Source of the DNA: an uncultured Victivallales bacterium
Lineage (GTDB): Bacteria; Verrucomicrobiota; Lentisphaeria; Oligosphaerales; JAFGRS01
Length of the DNA: 52,482 nt
Assembly: GCA_903837355.1 (NCBI GenBank)
Contig: CAILUI010000265.1
Coordinates: 1 to 52,482 of the forward strand
Direction: 5' to 3'
The position numbers and the translations under genes were made by a program. This document shows positions 1 through 8,596 of the stretch, piece by piece (within the stretch, counting starts at the first letter, position 1; each line of letters opens with the position of its first letter). The notes below the pieces were generated by a model. The model was not told the origin of the DNA. It did not search any database and saw only the letters and a list, made by a program, of their open reading frames with translations.

Positions 1-324
1 ATACTCTTTGGAAAAGTCAAGAGGGCTCCGCACATTTCTCATGAAATTCGTCACCGGCGAAATCGATGCCCCGCGCGGTAGAACCGCAGAGCGCCCCCGG
101 ACCCAAACCAGCAGGCCCCCCCATCCAGTGACCGGTTACACGTGCTTCCCGCGTGTGTCAATAACCTGGCACCGAAAAACGTCTGAGTTGGGGGATCTAG
201 CTCGCGCAGCCTCCGCCGATTCCCCATGGCGAAGCTCCACGGGTCCTGCGGACGGCGGGTAGGCGCTGAGCCGTTCTCCCCGCCGCCAGGGCGGCTGGCG
301 GCGGCCCGCACCGGGCCTTAGGTT
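1..324. other. Leader region without a recognisable gene
   Basis: No frame here shows a recognisable protein, and no tRNA-like T-loop is visible. The short open frames are GC-rich noise. The only structured element is the hairpin at 280-304, just before the first gene. No convincing -35/-10 promoter pair was found, so the transcription start of the downstream module is unknown. Confidence 0.5.
280..304 (+). promoter_or_regulatory. Perfect hairpin just upstream of the first gene
   Basis: CCGCCGCCAG (280-289) pairs perfectly with CTGGCGGCGG (295-304) around a 5-base loop. The stem ends 20 bases before the ATG at 325. There is no following T-run, so it is not a standard intrinsic terminator. 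It could be a 5'-leader structure affecting translation or mRNA stability, or a chance product of high GC. The start codon has only a weak Shine-Dalgarno sequence, which leaves room for structural control. Confidence 0.4.
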
Positions 325-2784
325 ATGCGCGCCATGGAGCCTGACACCCGGAGCCGATCGCCCGTGCCGACCCCCGCCGCAGACAGCTTTGAGCCAGGTC
401 CAACCCCGGCCCCTGTTGCGGCCGAGGCGTCGCCTGTCGATCTCGGCCCGGTGGCGGCGATCGTGGCGCAGCACGGCCGCGGCGCCGCGGCGCTGATTCC
501 CATCCTGCGCGCCCTGCAGGAGCACTACCGCTACCTGCCGCCGGCAGCGCTGCGCCGGGTCTCCGAGCTGACCGAGATCACGCCGGCCGCGATCAGCGGT
601 GTGGCGACCTTCTACGACCTCTTCCGGCATCGTCCGGCCGGCCAGTACACCATCGGGGTCTGCGTGGGTACGGCCTGCCATGTCAAGGGCGCGGACAGTG
701 TCCTGGCCGCCTTTCGGCGGCGGCTGGCGCTGGCGGCGGGGGAGGACACCGACCAGGCCCGGCAGTTCACCCTCGGTACCGTCTCCTGCCTGGGCTGCTG
801 CACCCTGGCGCCGGTGGTGCAGATCGGAGCGACGATCTATGGCCATGTGGCTCCCGCCGATGTCGACACCATACTCAACGACTTCCTGGCGCGGCAAAGC
901 GCCGTGGTCGCGCCGACCCGCCCTGGGCGGCAACTCGCCGGCGTGCCGGCCGGCGAGGTCCGCCTCGGGCTGGGATCGTGCTGCCAGGCCCGTGGCAGCG
1001 CCCGCGTGCTGGCCGCCGTCGAAGACGCCCTGGCCACGACCGGGCAATCCGTCCGTTTGCGGCAGGTCGGCTGCGTCGGCAGTTGCAGCCAGACGCCGCT
1101 GGTCGAGGTCCTGCTGGCGGACGGCCAGCGCCACACCTACACCAACGTTGAACCCGACCAGGCCACCCGCATTATCCGGCGGCACTTCCGGCCGCACGGC
1201 GCCTGGCGCTCCCTGCGCGCCGGCGTCAGCACCGGACTCGAACGGCTCTACCGCGGCGACGCGGAGGGCGACGAGCTGGACCGGCACCCGACCGGCGGCC
1301 GCGACCAGCCCTCCGTACTGGCCGAGTTCCTGCGACCCCAGATCCACATCGCCACGGAAGCCTGCGGCGAACTCGACCCGCTGGACTTCGCCGGCTATAT
1401 CCGGGGCGGCGGCTATGCGGCCTACCGACGCTGCGTCGAGGGCGCTGACCCGGCCGCGGTGATCGCCGAGATCACGGCCAGCGGCCTGCGCGGCCGCGGC
1501 GGCGCGGGCTATCCCAGTGGCCGCAAGTGGCAGCAGGTCCGCGCCGCCGCGGGCGCCATCAAGTTCCTCGTCTGCAACGGCGACGAGGGCGACCCCGGTG
1601 CCTTCATGGACCGCATGCTCCTCGAGAGTTACCCCTTCCGGGTCCTCGAGGGTGCCGCGATCGCGGCCTGGGCCATCGGCGCCCGCGAAGGCGTGCTCTA
1701 CATCCGCACCGAGTACCCGCTGGCCCTGGAACGCATCCGGGCGGCCCTGACGCGCCTGACTGAAGAAGGGCTGCTCGGGGAGCGTGTCCTGAACAGTGCC
1801 TGGGGACTGCAGTTGCGCATCGTCGAGGGGGCGGGGGCCTTCGTCTGCGGCGAGGAAACCGCGCTGCTGGCCAGCATCGAGGGCCGGCGGGGCATGCCGC
1901 GCCTGCGACCGCCCTACCCCGCCGAGGCCGGACTCCAGGGCCAGCCGACCCTGGTCAACAACGTCGAGACCCTAGCTAACGTGCCCTGGATCCTGCGGCA
2001 CGGCGCCGCCGCCTTTGCCGCCATGGGCACGGCCGGCAGCAAGGGCACCAAAGTCTTCGCACTAGCCGGCAAGACGGCGCGAGGGGGGTTGATCGAGGTG
2101 CCCATGGGCATCTCCATCCGCGCCGTGGTCGAGGGCATCGGCGGCGGCGTGGCCGGCGGCAAGGTCTTCAAGGCCGTGCAGATCGGCGGGCCGTCGGGCG
2201 GTTGCGTACCGGCCACCCTGGCCGACACGCCCATCGACTACGAGGCCCTGAGTTCGGTGGGAGCGATCATGGGCTCCGGCGGCGTGGTCGTGCTCGACGA
2301 GTCCGACTGCATGGTCGAGATGGCACGCTACTTCCTGCAGTTCACCCAAGCCCAATCCTGCGGGCGCTGCGCACCGTGCCGCGTTGGCACGCGCCGCATG
2401 CTCGATCTGCTGGAGAAGCTCTGCGCCGGCAAGGGCGAGGCGGGTGACATCGACGCGCTCGAGGCGCTGGCCTGGACCGTCAAACGGTTGAGCCTCTGCG
2501 GCCTGGGACAAACGGCACCGAACCCGGTGCTCTCCACCCTGCGGCACTTCCGCCATGAGTACGAGGCACACCTGGCCGGCGCCTGTCCCGCCGCGCGTTG
2601 CACGGCGTTGATCCACTACACGATCAGCACCCGCTGCATCGGCTGCACCCGCTGCGCGCAGGGCTGCCCGGTGGGCGCCATCGCGCCCCAACCCTTCGAG
2701 CGGCATGTCGTCCACCAGGACCTCTGCGTACGCTGTGGCGCCTGTCGGGCCACCTGTCCGGTCGCGGCCGTGGAGGTGAAGTGA
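325..2784 (+). CDS. NuoE-NuoF fusion, NADH-oxidising iron-sulfur subunit (HydB type)
   Basis: This 819-residue protein likely oxidises or reduces NAD(H) with FMN and passes electrons through iron-sulfur clusters. Residues about 35-190 are NuoE-like, with [2Fe-2S] ligands C-x4-C near 113 and C-x3-C near 154. A second thioredoxin-like ferredoxin domain follows (about 205-295, GSCCQ and VGCVGSC). NuoF spans about 330-740: the glycine-rich NADH site GRGGAGYPSGRKW near 390, NGDEGDPGAFMDR near 417, and the N3-cluster motif SCGRCAPC near 677. The C-terminus (about 765-819) carries two [4Fe-4S] motifs. The order matches HydB of bifurcating hydrogenases with NuoE fused in front. The next gene starts 2 bases after the stop, so the two are surely co-transcribed. 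No hydrogenase or formate dehydrogenase catalytic subunit is adjacent. The start is uncertain: ATG at 334 is an alternative, and neither has a strong ribosome-binding site. Confidence 0.9.
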   Translation: MRAMEPDTRSRSPVPTPAADSFEPGPTPAPVAAEASPVDLGPVAAIVAQHGRGAAALIPILRALQEHYRYLPPAALRRVSELTEITPAAISGVATFYDLFRHRPAGQYTIGVCVGTACHVKGADSVLAAFRRRLALAAGEDTDQARQFTLGTVSCLGCCTLAPVVQIGATIYGHVAPADVDTILNDFLARQSAVVAPTRPGRQLAGVPAGEVRLGLGSCCQARGSARVLAAVEDALATTGQSVRLRQVGCVGSCSQTPLVEVLLADGQRHTYTNVEPDQATRIIRRHFRPHGAWRSLRAGVSTGLERLYRGDAEGDELDRHPTGGRDQPSVLAEFLRPQIHIATEACGELDPLDFAGYIRGGGYAAYRRCVEGADPAAVIAEITASGLRGRGGAGYPSGRKWQQVRAAAGAIKFLVCNGDEGDPGAFMDRMLLESYPFRVLEGAAIAAWAIGAREGVLYIRTEYPLALERIRAALTRLTEEGLLGERVLNSAWGLQLRIVEGAGAFVCGEETALLASIEGRRGMPRLRPPYPAEAGLQGQPTLVNNVETLANVPWILRHGAAAFAAMGTAGSKGTKVFALAGKTARGGLIEVPMGISIRAVVEGIGGGVAGGKVFKAVQIGGPSGGCVPATLADTPIDYEALSSVGAIMGSGGVVVLDESDCMVEMARYFLQFTQAQSCGRCAPCRVGTRRMLDLLEKLCAGKGEAGDIDALEALAWTVKRLSLCGLGQTAPNPVLSTLRHFRHEYEAHLAGACPAARCTALIHYTISTRCIGCTRCAQGCPVGAIAPQPFERHVVHQDLCVRCGACRATCPVAAVEVK

Positions 2785-2786
2785 CC

Positions 2787-4340
2787 ATGCCCAGGCTGCG
2801 CATCGATGGACAGGAGGTCGACGTTGCCGCCGGCACCACCTTGCTGGCGGCGGCGCGCCAGGTCGGCGTGACCATCCCCACCCTGTGCTGGCGTGAAGGC
2901 TACGACTGCAGCACCTCCTGCATGGTCTGCGCCGTCAAGGTCAGCGGTCGAGCCCGCCTGCTGCCCGCCTGTGCCACCCCCGCCGAGGCCGGCATGGAGG
3001 TGATCTCTGACGATGCGGAGGTCCGCCGCTACCGTCGCGAGGTGCTGGAACTGCTGCTGAGCGAGCACACCGGCGACTGCGAAGGCCCCTGCCGCCTGAC
3101 CTGCCCGGCCCACCTGGACATCCCCCGTTTACTGCGCGCCATCCAGCAGGGCAACTGGGCCCTGGCCGAGGCCTTGGCGCGGGAGACGCTAGTGCTCCCC
3201 GAGGTGCTCGGACGGATCTGTCCGGCGCCCTGCGAGAAAGCCTGCCGACGAGCCCAACACGACGCGGCCGTGGCCATTCGCGACCTGCATCACAGCGCCG
3301 CCTGGCGGCAACGGCAGAGCGCTCTGCCAGCCGCTCCGGCGGCGGCACCGAGCGGCCCACGCGTCACCATCGTCGGCGCCGGGCCCACCGGCCTCGCCGC
3401 CGCGGCCACCCTCGCCCGTCGCGGTTACCGCTGCCTGGTCCTGGACGAGCGCCCTGAAGCGGGAGGCCGGCTGCGTCAGGGGGTGGACCCGGGTCGGCTG
3501 CCGGCCGGCGTCCTGGCGGCAGACGTCGCCGCGGTCGCTGCCTTGGGCGTGGAGTTCCGGATGGGCGTATGCGTCGACTCGAACGCGGACCTGGAGCGCT
3601 GGCGCGCGGAATCGGCCGCAGTGCTGCTGGCCATGGGCGCCGACTCCACGGTGGCGCAACTCGGCGTGGCCATGACCGCGACCGGCGTGCGCGTCGAGCG
3701 TGGCACCGGCGACACCTCCGTGGCGGGCGTCTTCGCCGCTGGCGGCGTGGTGCGCGAGATCAAGCAAATGGCGGTCCGCGCCGTGGCCCAGGGCCGTGCG
3801 GTAGCCGCCAGCATCGACCGCTGGCTGCGGGGCGGCGACACGCCCCCCGAGCCTGAATCCATCAACGTCAGCCTCGGCCGCCTGCGGGAGGGCGAGCTCG
3901 CGCGCTTCCTGGCACTCGCCAGCCCCGCGGCACGCCAGACCGTGAGTGCTGGCGTTCCCCTCCCCGACGACCAGGCCAGCACCGAGGCCGCCCGCTGCCT
4001 GCATTGCGACTGCCGTGCTGCCCACTCCTGCGGCCTCCGCACCCTGGCCAGCCGGTACGAAGCCGCGCCGGGGCGCTGGCATGACACCCGCCGCGACGTC
4101 GTGCTGGACAGCAGCCATGCCGAGTTGATCCACGAACCGGGCAAGTGCATCGACTGCGGCCTCTGCATCCAGGCCGCTGCCCGCGGCGGCGAGCGCTTCG
4201 GCACCACCTTCCTCTGGCGTGGCATCAACGTCCGCGTCGCGCCGCCGCTCGGCGAGACCGCGGCCATCGCCCTCACCACGACCGCCGCCACCTGCGTCGC
4301 CGTCTGCCCGACCGGAGCTCTGGCCTGGAAACGGGACTGA
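2787..4340 (+). CDS. Ferredoxin/GltD-like flavoprotein, partner of the NuoEF fusion
   Basis: This 517-residue protein begins with a [2Fe-2S] ferredoxin domain (about 1-80, with C-x4-C-x2-C near 36-44) as in NuoG or HydA. A cysteine-rich helical segment resembling the N-terminus of glutamate synthase small subunit follows (CEGPCRLTCPAHLDIP near 94-109). Next is an FAD Rossmann fold (IVGAGPTGLAAAATLARRGY near 194), then a C-terminal ferredoxin region (CIDCGLC, and CVAVCP near the end). GltD relatives normally insert an NAD(P)H-binding Rossmann domain inside the FAD domain. Here the segment is short and I see no second GxGxxG, so nucleotide exchange probably occurs on the NuoF partner. The ATG at 2787 was chosen because it follows the upstream stop and begins a typical ferredoxin domain. 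The electron acceptor cannot be told from the sequence. Confidence 0.85.
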   Translation: MPRLRIDGQEVDVAAGTTLLAAARQVGVTIPTLCWREGYDCSTSCMVCAVKVSGRARLLPACATPAEAGMEVISDDAEVRRYRREVLELLLSEHTGDCEGPCRLTCPAHLDIPRLLRAIQQGNWALAEALARETLVLPEVLGRICPAPCEKACRRAQHDAAVAIRDLHHSAAWRQRQSALPAAPAAAPSGPRVTIVGAGPTGLAAAATLARRGYRCLVLDERPEAGGRLRQGVDPGRLPAGVLAADVAAVAALGVEFRMGVCVDSNADLERWRAESAAVLLAMGADSTVAQLGVAMTATGVRVERGTGDTSVAGVFAAGGVVREIKQMAVRAVAQGRAVAASIDRWLRGGDTPPEPESINVSLGRLREGELARFLALASPAARQTVSAGVPLPDDQASTEAARCLHCDCRAAHSCGLRTLASRYEAAPGRWHDTRRDVVLDSSHAELIHEPGKCIDCGLCIQAAARGGERFGTTFLWRGINVRVAPPLGETAAIALTTTAATCVAVCPTGALAWKRD

Positions 4341-4351
4341 CAGCCGCCATC

Positions 4352-4390
4352 GATCCGTCCGCTCTGTCCGATCCGTCAGATCTGTCGGAC
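4352..4390. repeat. 9-bp-period GATC repeat, locus A
   Basis: Four 9-base units in tandem: GATCCGTCC, GCTCTGTCC, GATCCGTCA, GATCTGTCG. The block starts 12 bases after the stop codon of the flavoprotein gene. It contains the inverted pair GTCCGA (4367-4372) / TCGGAC (4385-4390) around the palindrome CAGATCTG. The same unit family occurs at 31717-31797 and 50952-50996. Confidence 0.85.
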
Positions 4391-4452
4391 CATCCCTCCC
4401 CGCGCTACGTTAGGCGCTACCGTTATGCGCCAACCGCGGAGACAAGACGCCG

Positions 4453-5526
4453 ATGCGTAGCCTCAGCCCATCGGCCCGGCGGGTCCGCCAGGCCCTCGAA
4501 TTCCAGCGCCCGGACCGGCTGCCTGCCGTGGACGGCTTCTGGCCTGAGTTTGTCGACCGTTGGCGTGCCGAAACGGGCCGGCCCAACACGACCGACATCG
4601 AGGACGTCTACCCCAACGACCTGGCAGTGCCGGTGGCCGTCGAGCAACTCTTCCCCTCACGGCTGGCGGTGGTGGGACAGGACGGAGGCTTCGTCCTGCA
4701 GGATGACGGCTGGGGCCGGATCGTGCGCACTCAGCCCGGCACCACCTTCAGCGAGGCCGTGACGCAGACCCTCCGCGTGCCGGCCGACCTGGACCGGATC
4801 GCCTTCGAGCCGGCGGCGCTGGAGTCGCGTTACCCCGCCTTCCTGGTGGCCGTGCAGCGGGCCCGCCAACGCGGCCAGGCGGTCTTCGTGAAAATCGGCG
4901 GCGTGTACATCCGCTCGACCTTCTTCCGCGGCCAGGCCGAGTTCCTCATGGACCTGGCGGCCGACGAGCGCTTCGCCCGCGCCCTGGCCGAGCGCCTGGC
5001 AGACCACCTCCTGGCGGTCGGGTTGGAATCCCTGCGGCGGGCTGACGCCTACGACTTCGGCGTCTGGATCTACGACGATATGTGCAGCCAGCGGGGGCCG
5101 ATGTTCTCGCCGGTCACCTTCGAGCGCGTCTTCCTGCCCATCTACCACCGCCTGATCAACGCCCTAAAGCGGGCGGGGGCGCGCTGGGTCTTCCTGCACT
5201 GCGACGGTAACCTCCGCCCCCTGCTGGAACTGCTCATGGCGGCCGGGTTCGACGGCATCAACCCGGTCGAGTACAGCGCCGGCCTGGACGCGGTCGAACT
5301 GCTGGAGCGCTACCGCGGACGCCTGCGCTTCGTCGGCGGCGTCTGCAACAGCCACATCCTGCCCGGCGGCGACCTGCCGCGCTTGCGCCGTCACGTCGAG
5401 GCGCTGGTGGATGCCGGGCGGGACGGCGGTCTGGTGATTGGCACGCACTCCATCGGGCCGGACATCTCCCCGACCAGCTACGACCTCTATCGCCGCATCG
5501 TGGCCACCCGCGGCGTCTACTCGTGA
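4453..5526 (+). CDS. Uroporphyrinogen decarboxylase-family protein (possible methyltransferase)
   Basis: A 357-residue TIM-barrel protein of the URO-D family. It opens with the family-typical R-x-ALEFQRPDRLP segment and carries WIYDDMCSQRG near 203, FLHCDGN near 247 and GTHSIGPD near the end. Many members of this superfamily are not haem enzymes but move methyl groups to or from corrinoid proteins or coenzyme M. The zinc motif H-x-C of MtaA/MtbA-type enzymes is not seen; His249-Cys250-Asp251-Gly takes that place. Substrate is therefore open. No hem genes are nearby, and a second paralogue lies at 37309-38751. The ATG has GGAG 11 bases upstream. Confidence 0.8.
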   Translation: MRSLSPSARRVRQALEFQRPDRLPAVDGFWPEFVDRWRAETGRPNTTDIEDVYPNDLAVPVAVEQLFPSRLAVVGQDGGFVLQDDGWGRIVRTQPGTTFSEAVTQTLRVPADLDRIAFEPAALESRYPAFLVAVQRARQRGQAVFVKIGGVYIRSTFFRGQAEFLMDLAADERFARALAERLADHLLAVGLESLRRADAYDFGVWIYDDMCSQRGPMFSPVTFERVFLPIYHRLINALKRAGARWVFLHCDGNLRPLLELLMAAGFDGINPVEYSAGLDAVELLERYRGRLRFVGGVCNSHILPGGDLPRLRRHVEALVDAGRDGGLVIGTHSIGPDISPTSYDLYRRIVATRGVYS

Positions 5527-5607
5527 GGTCAGAGCCCAACGCAGATGTCGGCGGGGCGAATCTCGACTACCTGAGCCTGCTGCCGCTGCCCTGAATGCCG
5601 CACCTGG

Positions 5608-6609
5608 TCACTCCGCCACCGTCAGCGCGGCGCGCTGCCGGTACGGCGTCGGCGACTCCGGCGCGGCCGTGGCGCAGATCTGGCGGTAGAGCTCGTCGAA
5701 CTCGGCCAGGGTCGATACGGAACTCACGCTGGCGCGCAGAGGCCGCGGGTAACCGCGCCCGCAGAGATAGGCCAGGATGATCTTGCGTCCCTCACGCAGT
5801 CCGGCACCCTCGCCGTACAGGGACAGCATCCCCTCGATGTGCTCACGTAGGACTTCGCATACCTGCGCATGGCTGGGAGGCGTCGCCGTGGCGTCGCGCA
5901 ACTCATTGAAAATCCACGGGTTACCGATGGCTCCTCGCGCCACCATCACCGCTTTGCAGCCCGTGATTGCCGCCAAGCGCAGACCGTCCTCACGCGAGAA
6001 GACCCCGCCATTAGCCGTCACCGGGATGCGCACCGCCTCGCGAACCGCGCGGATGGTCGCAGCGGCCACCGGCCCCGCATAGACCCGCTGCCAGGTACGG
6101 CCGTGGATCGTCAAGGCGCACACCCCGGCGTTCTCAAGCCGCCGGGCAAAGGCGACGGTCGGGCCAGCGTCCTCCTCCGCCAGAATGCGCAGCTTCACGC
6201 TCAGCGCGCGGTCAGGGCACTGCCGCCGCACCGCGTCCACGCAGCGCAGGGCCAGATCAGGGGTCAGCGGCAACGCCGCCCCCGCGCCGCGCCGCGTCAC
6301 CTTGCGGACCGGACAACCCATATTGATGTCCACGCGCTCGAAGGGCATGGTGTAAAGCAAGGCCGCAGCCCGCTCGAGAACCTCCGGATCGCTCCCCAGG
6401 ACCTGGACCCCCAGCCACTCCTCATCCTCACCACGCGCCAGAATCTCGCGGTTGTGGCGGTTGCCGTGTACCAGAGCGCAGCCGTCAATGAGCGGCGTGA
6501 AGGCGAAACGACAGCCACAACGGCGGCAGCCCCGCCGAAAGGGCACGTCCGTATACCCGGCCAGCGGGGCCAGCATCCACTCGACGGTGTCTTCTGCGCT
6601 CGTACTCAT
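5608..6609 (-). CDS. tRNA-dihydrouridine synthase
   Basis: This 333-residue FMN-dependent TIM-barrel enzyme reduces uridines in the tRNA D-loop. Evidence is the N-terminal MLAPLAGYTDVPFR, the active-site segment DINMGCP with catalytic Cys99, the FMN phosphate-binding TIHGRTW and VTANGGVFS, and the late motif MVARGAIGNPWIF. The subfamily cannot be fixed by eye. An unusual cysteine cluster (C28, C31, C33) sits near the N-terminus. It lies downstream of secY on the same strand but behind a strong hairpin (6634-6676), so it is probably transcribed separately. It converges on the URO-D-family gene. Confidence 0.92.
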   Translation of the reverse strand: MSTSAEDTVEWMLAPLAGYTDVPFRRGCRRCGCRFAFTPLIDGCALVHGNRHNREILARGEDEEWLGVQVLGSDPEVLERAAALLYTMPFERVDINMGCPVRKVTRRGAGAALPLTPDLALRCVDAVRRQCPDRALSVKLRILAEEDAGPTVAFARRLENAGVCALTIHGRTWQRVYAGPVAAATIRAVREAVRIPVTANGGVFSREDGLRLAAITGCKAVMVARGAIGNPWIFNELRDATATPPSHAQVCEVLREHIEGMLSLYGEGAGLREGRKIILAYLCGRGYPRPLRASVSSVSTLAEFDELYRQICATAAPESPTPYRQRAALTVAE

Positions 6610-6633
6610 GCTAACGCGCCCCGCACCAATGGA

Positions 6634-6676
6634 AACGCCGCGCTCTCGGACCCCTGTGGGTCAAGAGCGCGGCGTT
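6634..6676 (-). terminator. Compound hairpin ending the ribosomal protein operon
   Basis: The 13-base arm AACGCCGCGCTCT (6634-6646) pairs perfectly with AGAGCGCGGCGTT (6664-6676). The loop holds a nested stem GACCC (6649-6653) / GGGTC (6658-6662). On the minus strand it lies 34 bases after the secY stop and ends in a short TTT. It is a strong candidate for the 3' end of the rplV-secY transcript. The poor U-run means it could instead be a processing or stability element. Confidence 0.75.
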
Positions 6677-6710
6677 ATGGATCAACGTCGTCTGGCGCCA
6701 AACCTCGCCG

Positions 6711-8060
6711 TCAGCGCCCGCGACGACTGCGTAGATGGCCCTTCTTCAGGAACCCGTCGTAGTGACGCGACAGCAGATGCGTCTCCACCTGCCGCATGGT
6801 ATCGAGCATCACGCCGACGATAATCAGCAAGCTCGTACCGCCAAAGAACTGAGCGATCATCGACGGGATATTGAACTTGCGCGCCAGGAACATCGGGAAA
6901 ATCGCCAGGAAGGTAAGGAACAGCGCCCCGGCAAAGGTCACGCGGGTCATGGTGTTGTCCAGGAACTCGGCCGTCGGTTGGCCAGGACGGATGCCGGGGA
7001 CATACCCACCCCGCTTCTGCAGGTCATCGGCGATCTGGATCGGGTTGAACTGGTTCGCAACCCAGAAGAACGAGAACAGCAGAATCATGCCTGCGTAGAG
7101 GAACATGTAGCGGTAGTTGCCATAGCCAAACCACGGCCCGACGTAGGCGTTCACAGACGGGAAGATGCGCAGAACCATGCCCGGTAGACTCAGGATGGCG
7201 CCAGCAAAGATGATCGGCATCACACCCGAGTAGTTGACGCGCAGGGGCAGGTAACTCGTCGTCCCGGCCGCCACGCCACCACGCCCAGAGGTCCGCCGCG
7301 CATAGCGGATCGGAATCTTGCGCTGCCCCTGCGTGATCGCCACCGTGGCACCACAGACCAGGAAGAACATCGCCAGCATGATCATCACGTGAATCACGGT
7401 GATCTGACCGCCAGCCTGCCAGAGCTTGTACAGACTCGCCAAGGCCTGCGGTAGGCGCGCCACGATATTGACCGTGATGATGATACTCGCGCCGTTACCG
7501 ATACCCCGCTCGGTGATGACCTCGCCCAGCCACATGATGAACATCGCGCCGGCGGTCAGTGTGATCACCGTCGTGACCATGAAGGCCGGACCGGGGTTCA
7601 TCACGATCCGACCGCCCCCTTGGATTCCCAGCGCATCGGGCCGCATCATCGCCGAGGCGAAGATCGTCCCCTGGATGAGGCAGATCAGGATCGTGACATA
7701 ACGGGTAAGCTGGTTGAACTTCTGGCGACCCGATTCGCCCTCACGCACCATCTTCTCGAGAGCCGGAATCACCGGCATCATCAACTGCATGATGATCGAC
7801 GCCGATATGTACGGCATGATCCCGAGGGCACCGACTGCAAACTGCTCCAGCGCGCCACCGCTGAAGAGGTTGAACATGTCCAGCACGCCACCCGTACCGC
7901 CCTGGTTGGAGCGGCGGAACAGCTCAGCCAGGACCTCGGTGTTGACGCCCGGACAGGGGATGTTACCCGTCACCTGGGCCAGGGCCACCAGCCCCGCAAC
8001 GACCATGAGCTTCGAACGCAGCTCCGGGATCTTCCAACTATTGGCATAGGCGGAAAGCAT
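6711..8060 (-). CDS. secY: Preprotein translocase subunit SecY
   Basis: SecY forms the protein-conducting channel of the inner membrane, with SecE and SecG. The 449-residue product has the typical N-terminus (MLSAYANSWKIPELRSKL, first membrane helix) and about ten hydrophobic segments. It also shows the conserved GNGASIIITVNI region after the fourth helix, the cytoplasmic loop with RKIPIRYARR, and FFWVANQFNP before helix 9. Length is normal. GAGGGAG lies 7 bases before the ATG. It is the last gene of the ribosomal cluster; adk, map, infA and rpmJ, which often follow, are absent. Confidence 0.97.
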   Translation of the reverse strand: MLSAYANSWKIPELRSKLMVVAGLVALAQVTGNIPCPGVNTEVLAELFRRSNQGGTGGVLDMFNLFSGGALEQFAVGALGIMPYISASIIMQLMMPVIPALEKMVREGESGRQKFNQLTRYVTILICLIQGTIFASAMMRPDALGIQGGGRIVMNPGPAFMVTTVITLTAGAMFIMWLGEVITERGIGNGASIIITVNIVARLPQALASLYKLWQAGGQITVIHVMIMLAMFFLVCGATVAITQGQRKIPIRYARRTSGRGGVAAGTTSYLPLRVNYSGVMPIIFAGAILSLPGMVLRIFPSVNAYVGPWFGYGNYRYMFLYAGMILLFSFFWVANQFNPIQIADDLQKRGGYVPGIRPGQPTAEFLDNTMTRVTFAGALFLTFLAIFPMFLARKFNIPSMIAQFFGGTSLLIIVGVMLDTMRQVETHLLSRHYDGFLKKGHLRSRRGR

Positions 8061-8128
8061 GAACGGGCTCCCTCGTCTCTTTCCTCGTGGTCACTCCCGG
8101 CAAGCCGGACACTGACCGCGGTCGCCGA

Positions 8129-8569
8129 TCACAGCGTGTGGCAGGCCCCGCCAGCCGCCTCAATCTTGCGGCGGGCATTGGCACTGAACTTCTCGGCGTG
8201 AACAGAGAGAGCCTTGGTCAGCTCACCATCACCCAAGACCTTCAAAGGCAGGTCCAACCGGCTGATGAAACCCAGATTCTTCAAGGCCTGCTTGTCAACC
8301 TGAGTCCCCGTCTGGAAGTTCGCTTCCAGGTACTCCACATTCACCACCTCGTAGGTGGTGTGATTGGGGTTGTCAAACCCGCGCTTGGGCAGGCGACGAA
8401 ACAGCGGGATCTGGCCGCCCTCGAAATGCGGGCGGTAACGCGTCCCCGAGCGCGCCTTCGCGCCCTTCTCGCCGCGGCCGGCCGTGCGTCCGCTCCCGGA
8501 GCCGTCACCACGCCCGACCCGCTTGCGGACGGGGCGCCTGACCGTATTGCTGAGCGCATGTAACTTCAT
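8129..8569 (-). CDS. rplO: 50S ribosomal protein L15
   Basis: A 146-residue L15 with the family N-terminus MKLHALSNTVRRPVRKRVGR and the glycine-rich GSGSGRTAGRGEKGAKAR stretch, then GGQIPLFRRLPKRGF. The ATG at 8569 was chosen over an in-frame GTG at 8581 because GAGG lies 6 bases before it and it begins the conserved sequence. It follows rpsE directly; rpmD (L30), commonly between them, is missing. Confidence 0.96.
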   Translation of the reverse strand: MKLHALSNTVRRPVRKRVGRGDGSGSGRTAGRGEKGAKARSGTRYRPHFEGGQIPLFRRLPKRGFDNPNHTTYEVVNVEYLEANFQTGTQVDKQALKNLGFISRLDLPLKVLGDGELTKALSVHAEKFSANARRKIEAAGGACHTL

Positions 8570-8596
8570 CGTTAGCCTCACACCCTCAAAAAGGCC

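Noticed and set aside
136..1347. Long minus-strand open frame of 403 codons opposite the NuoE-NuoF gene
   Set aside because: Its translation is Arg/Gly/Gln/His-rich without any recognisable domain, and the plus strand has clear family motifs throughout. Such antisense frames are common at this GC content.
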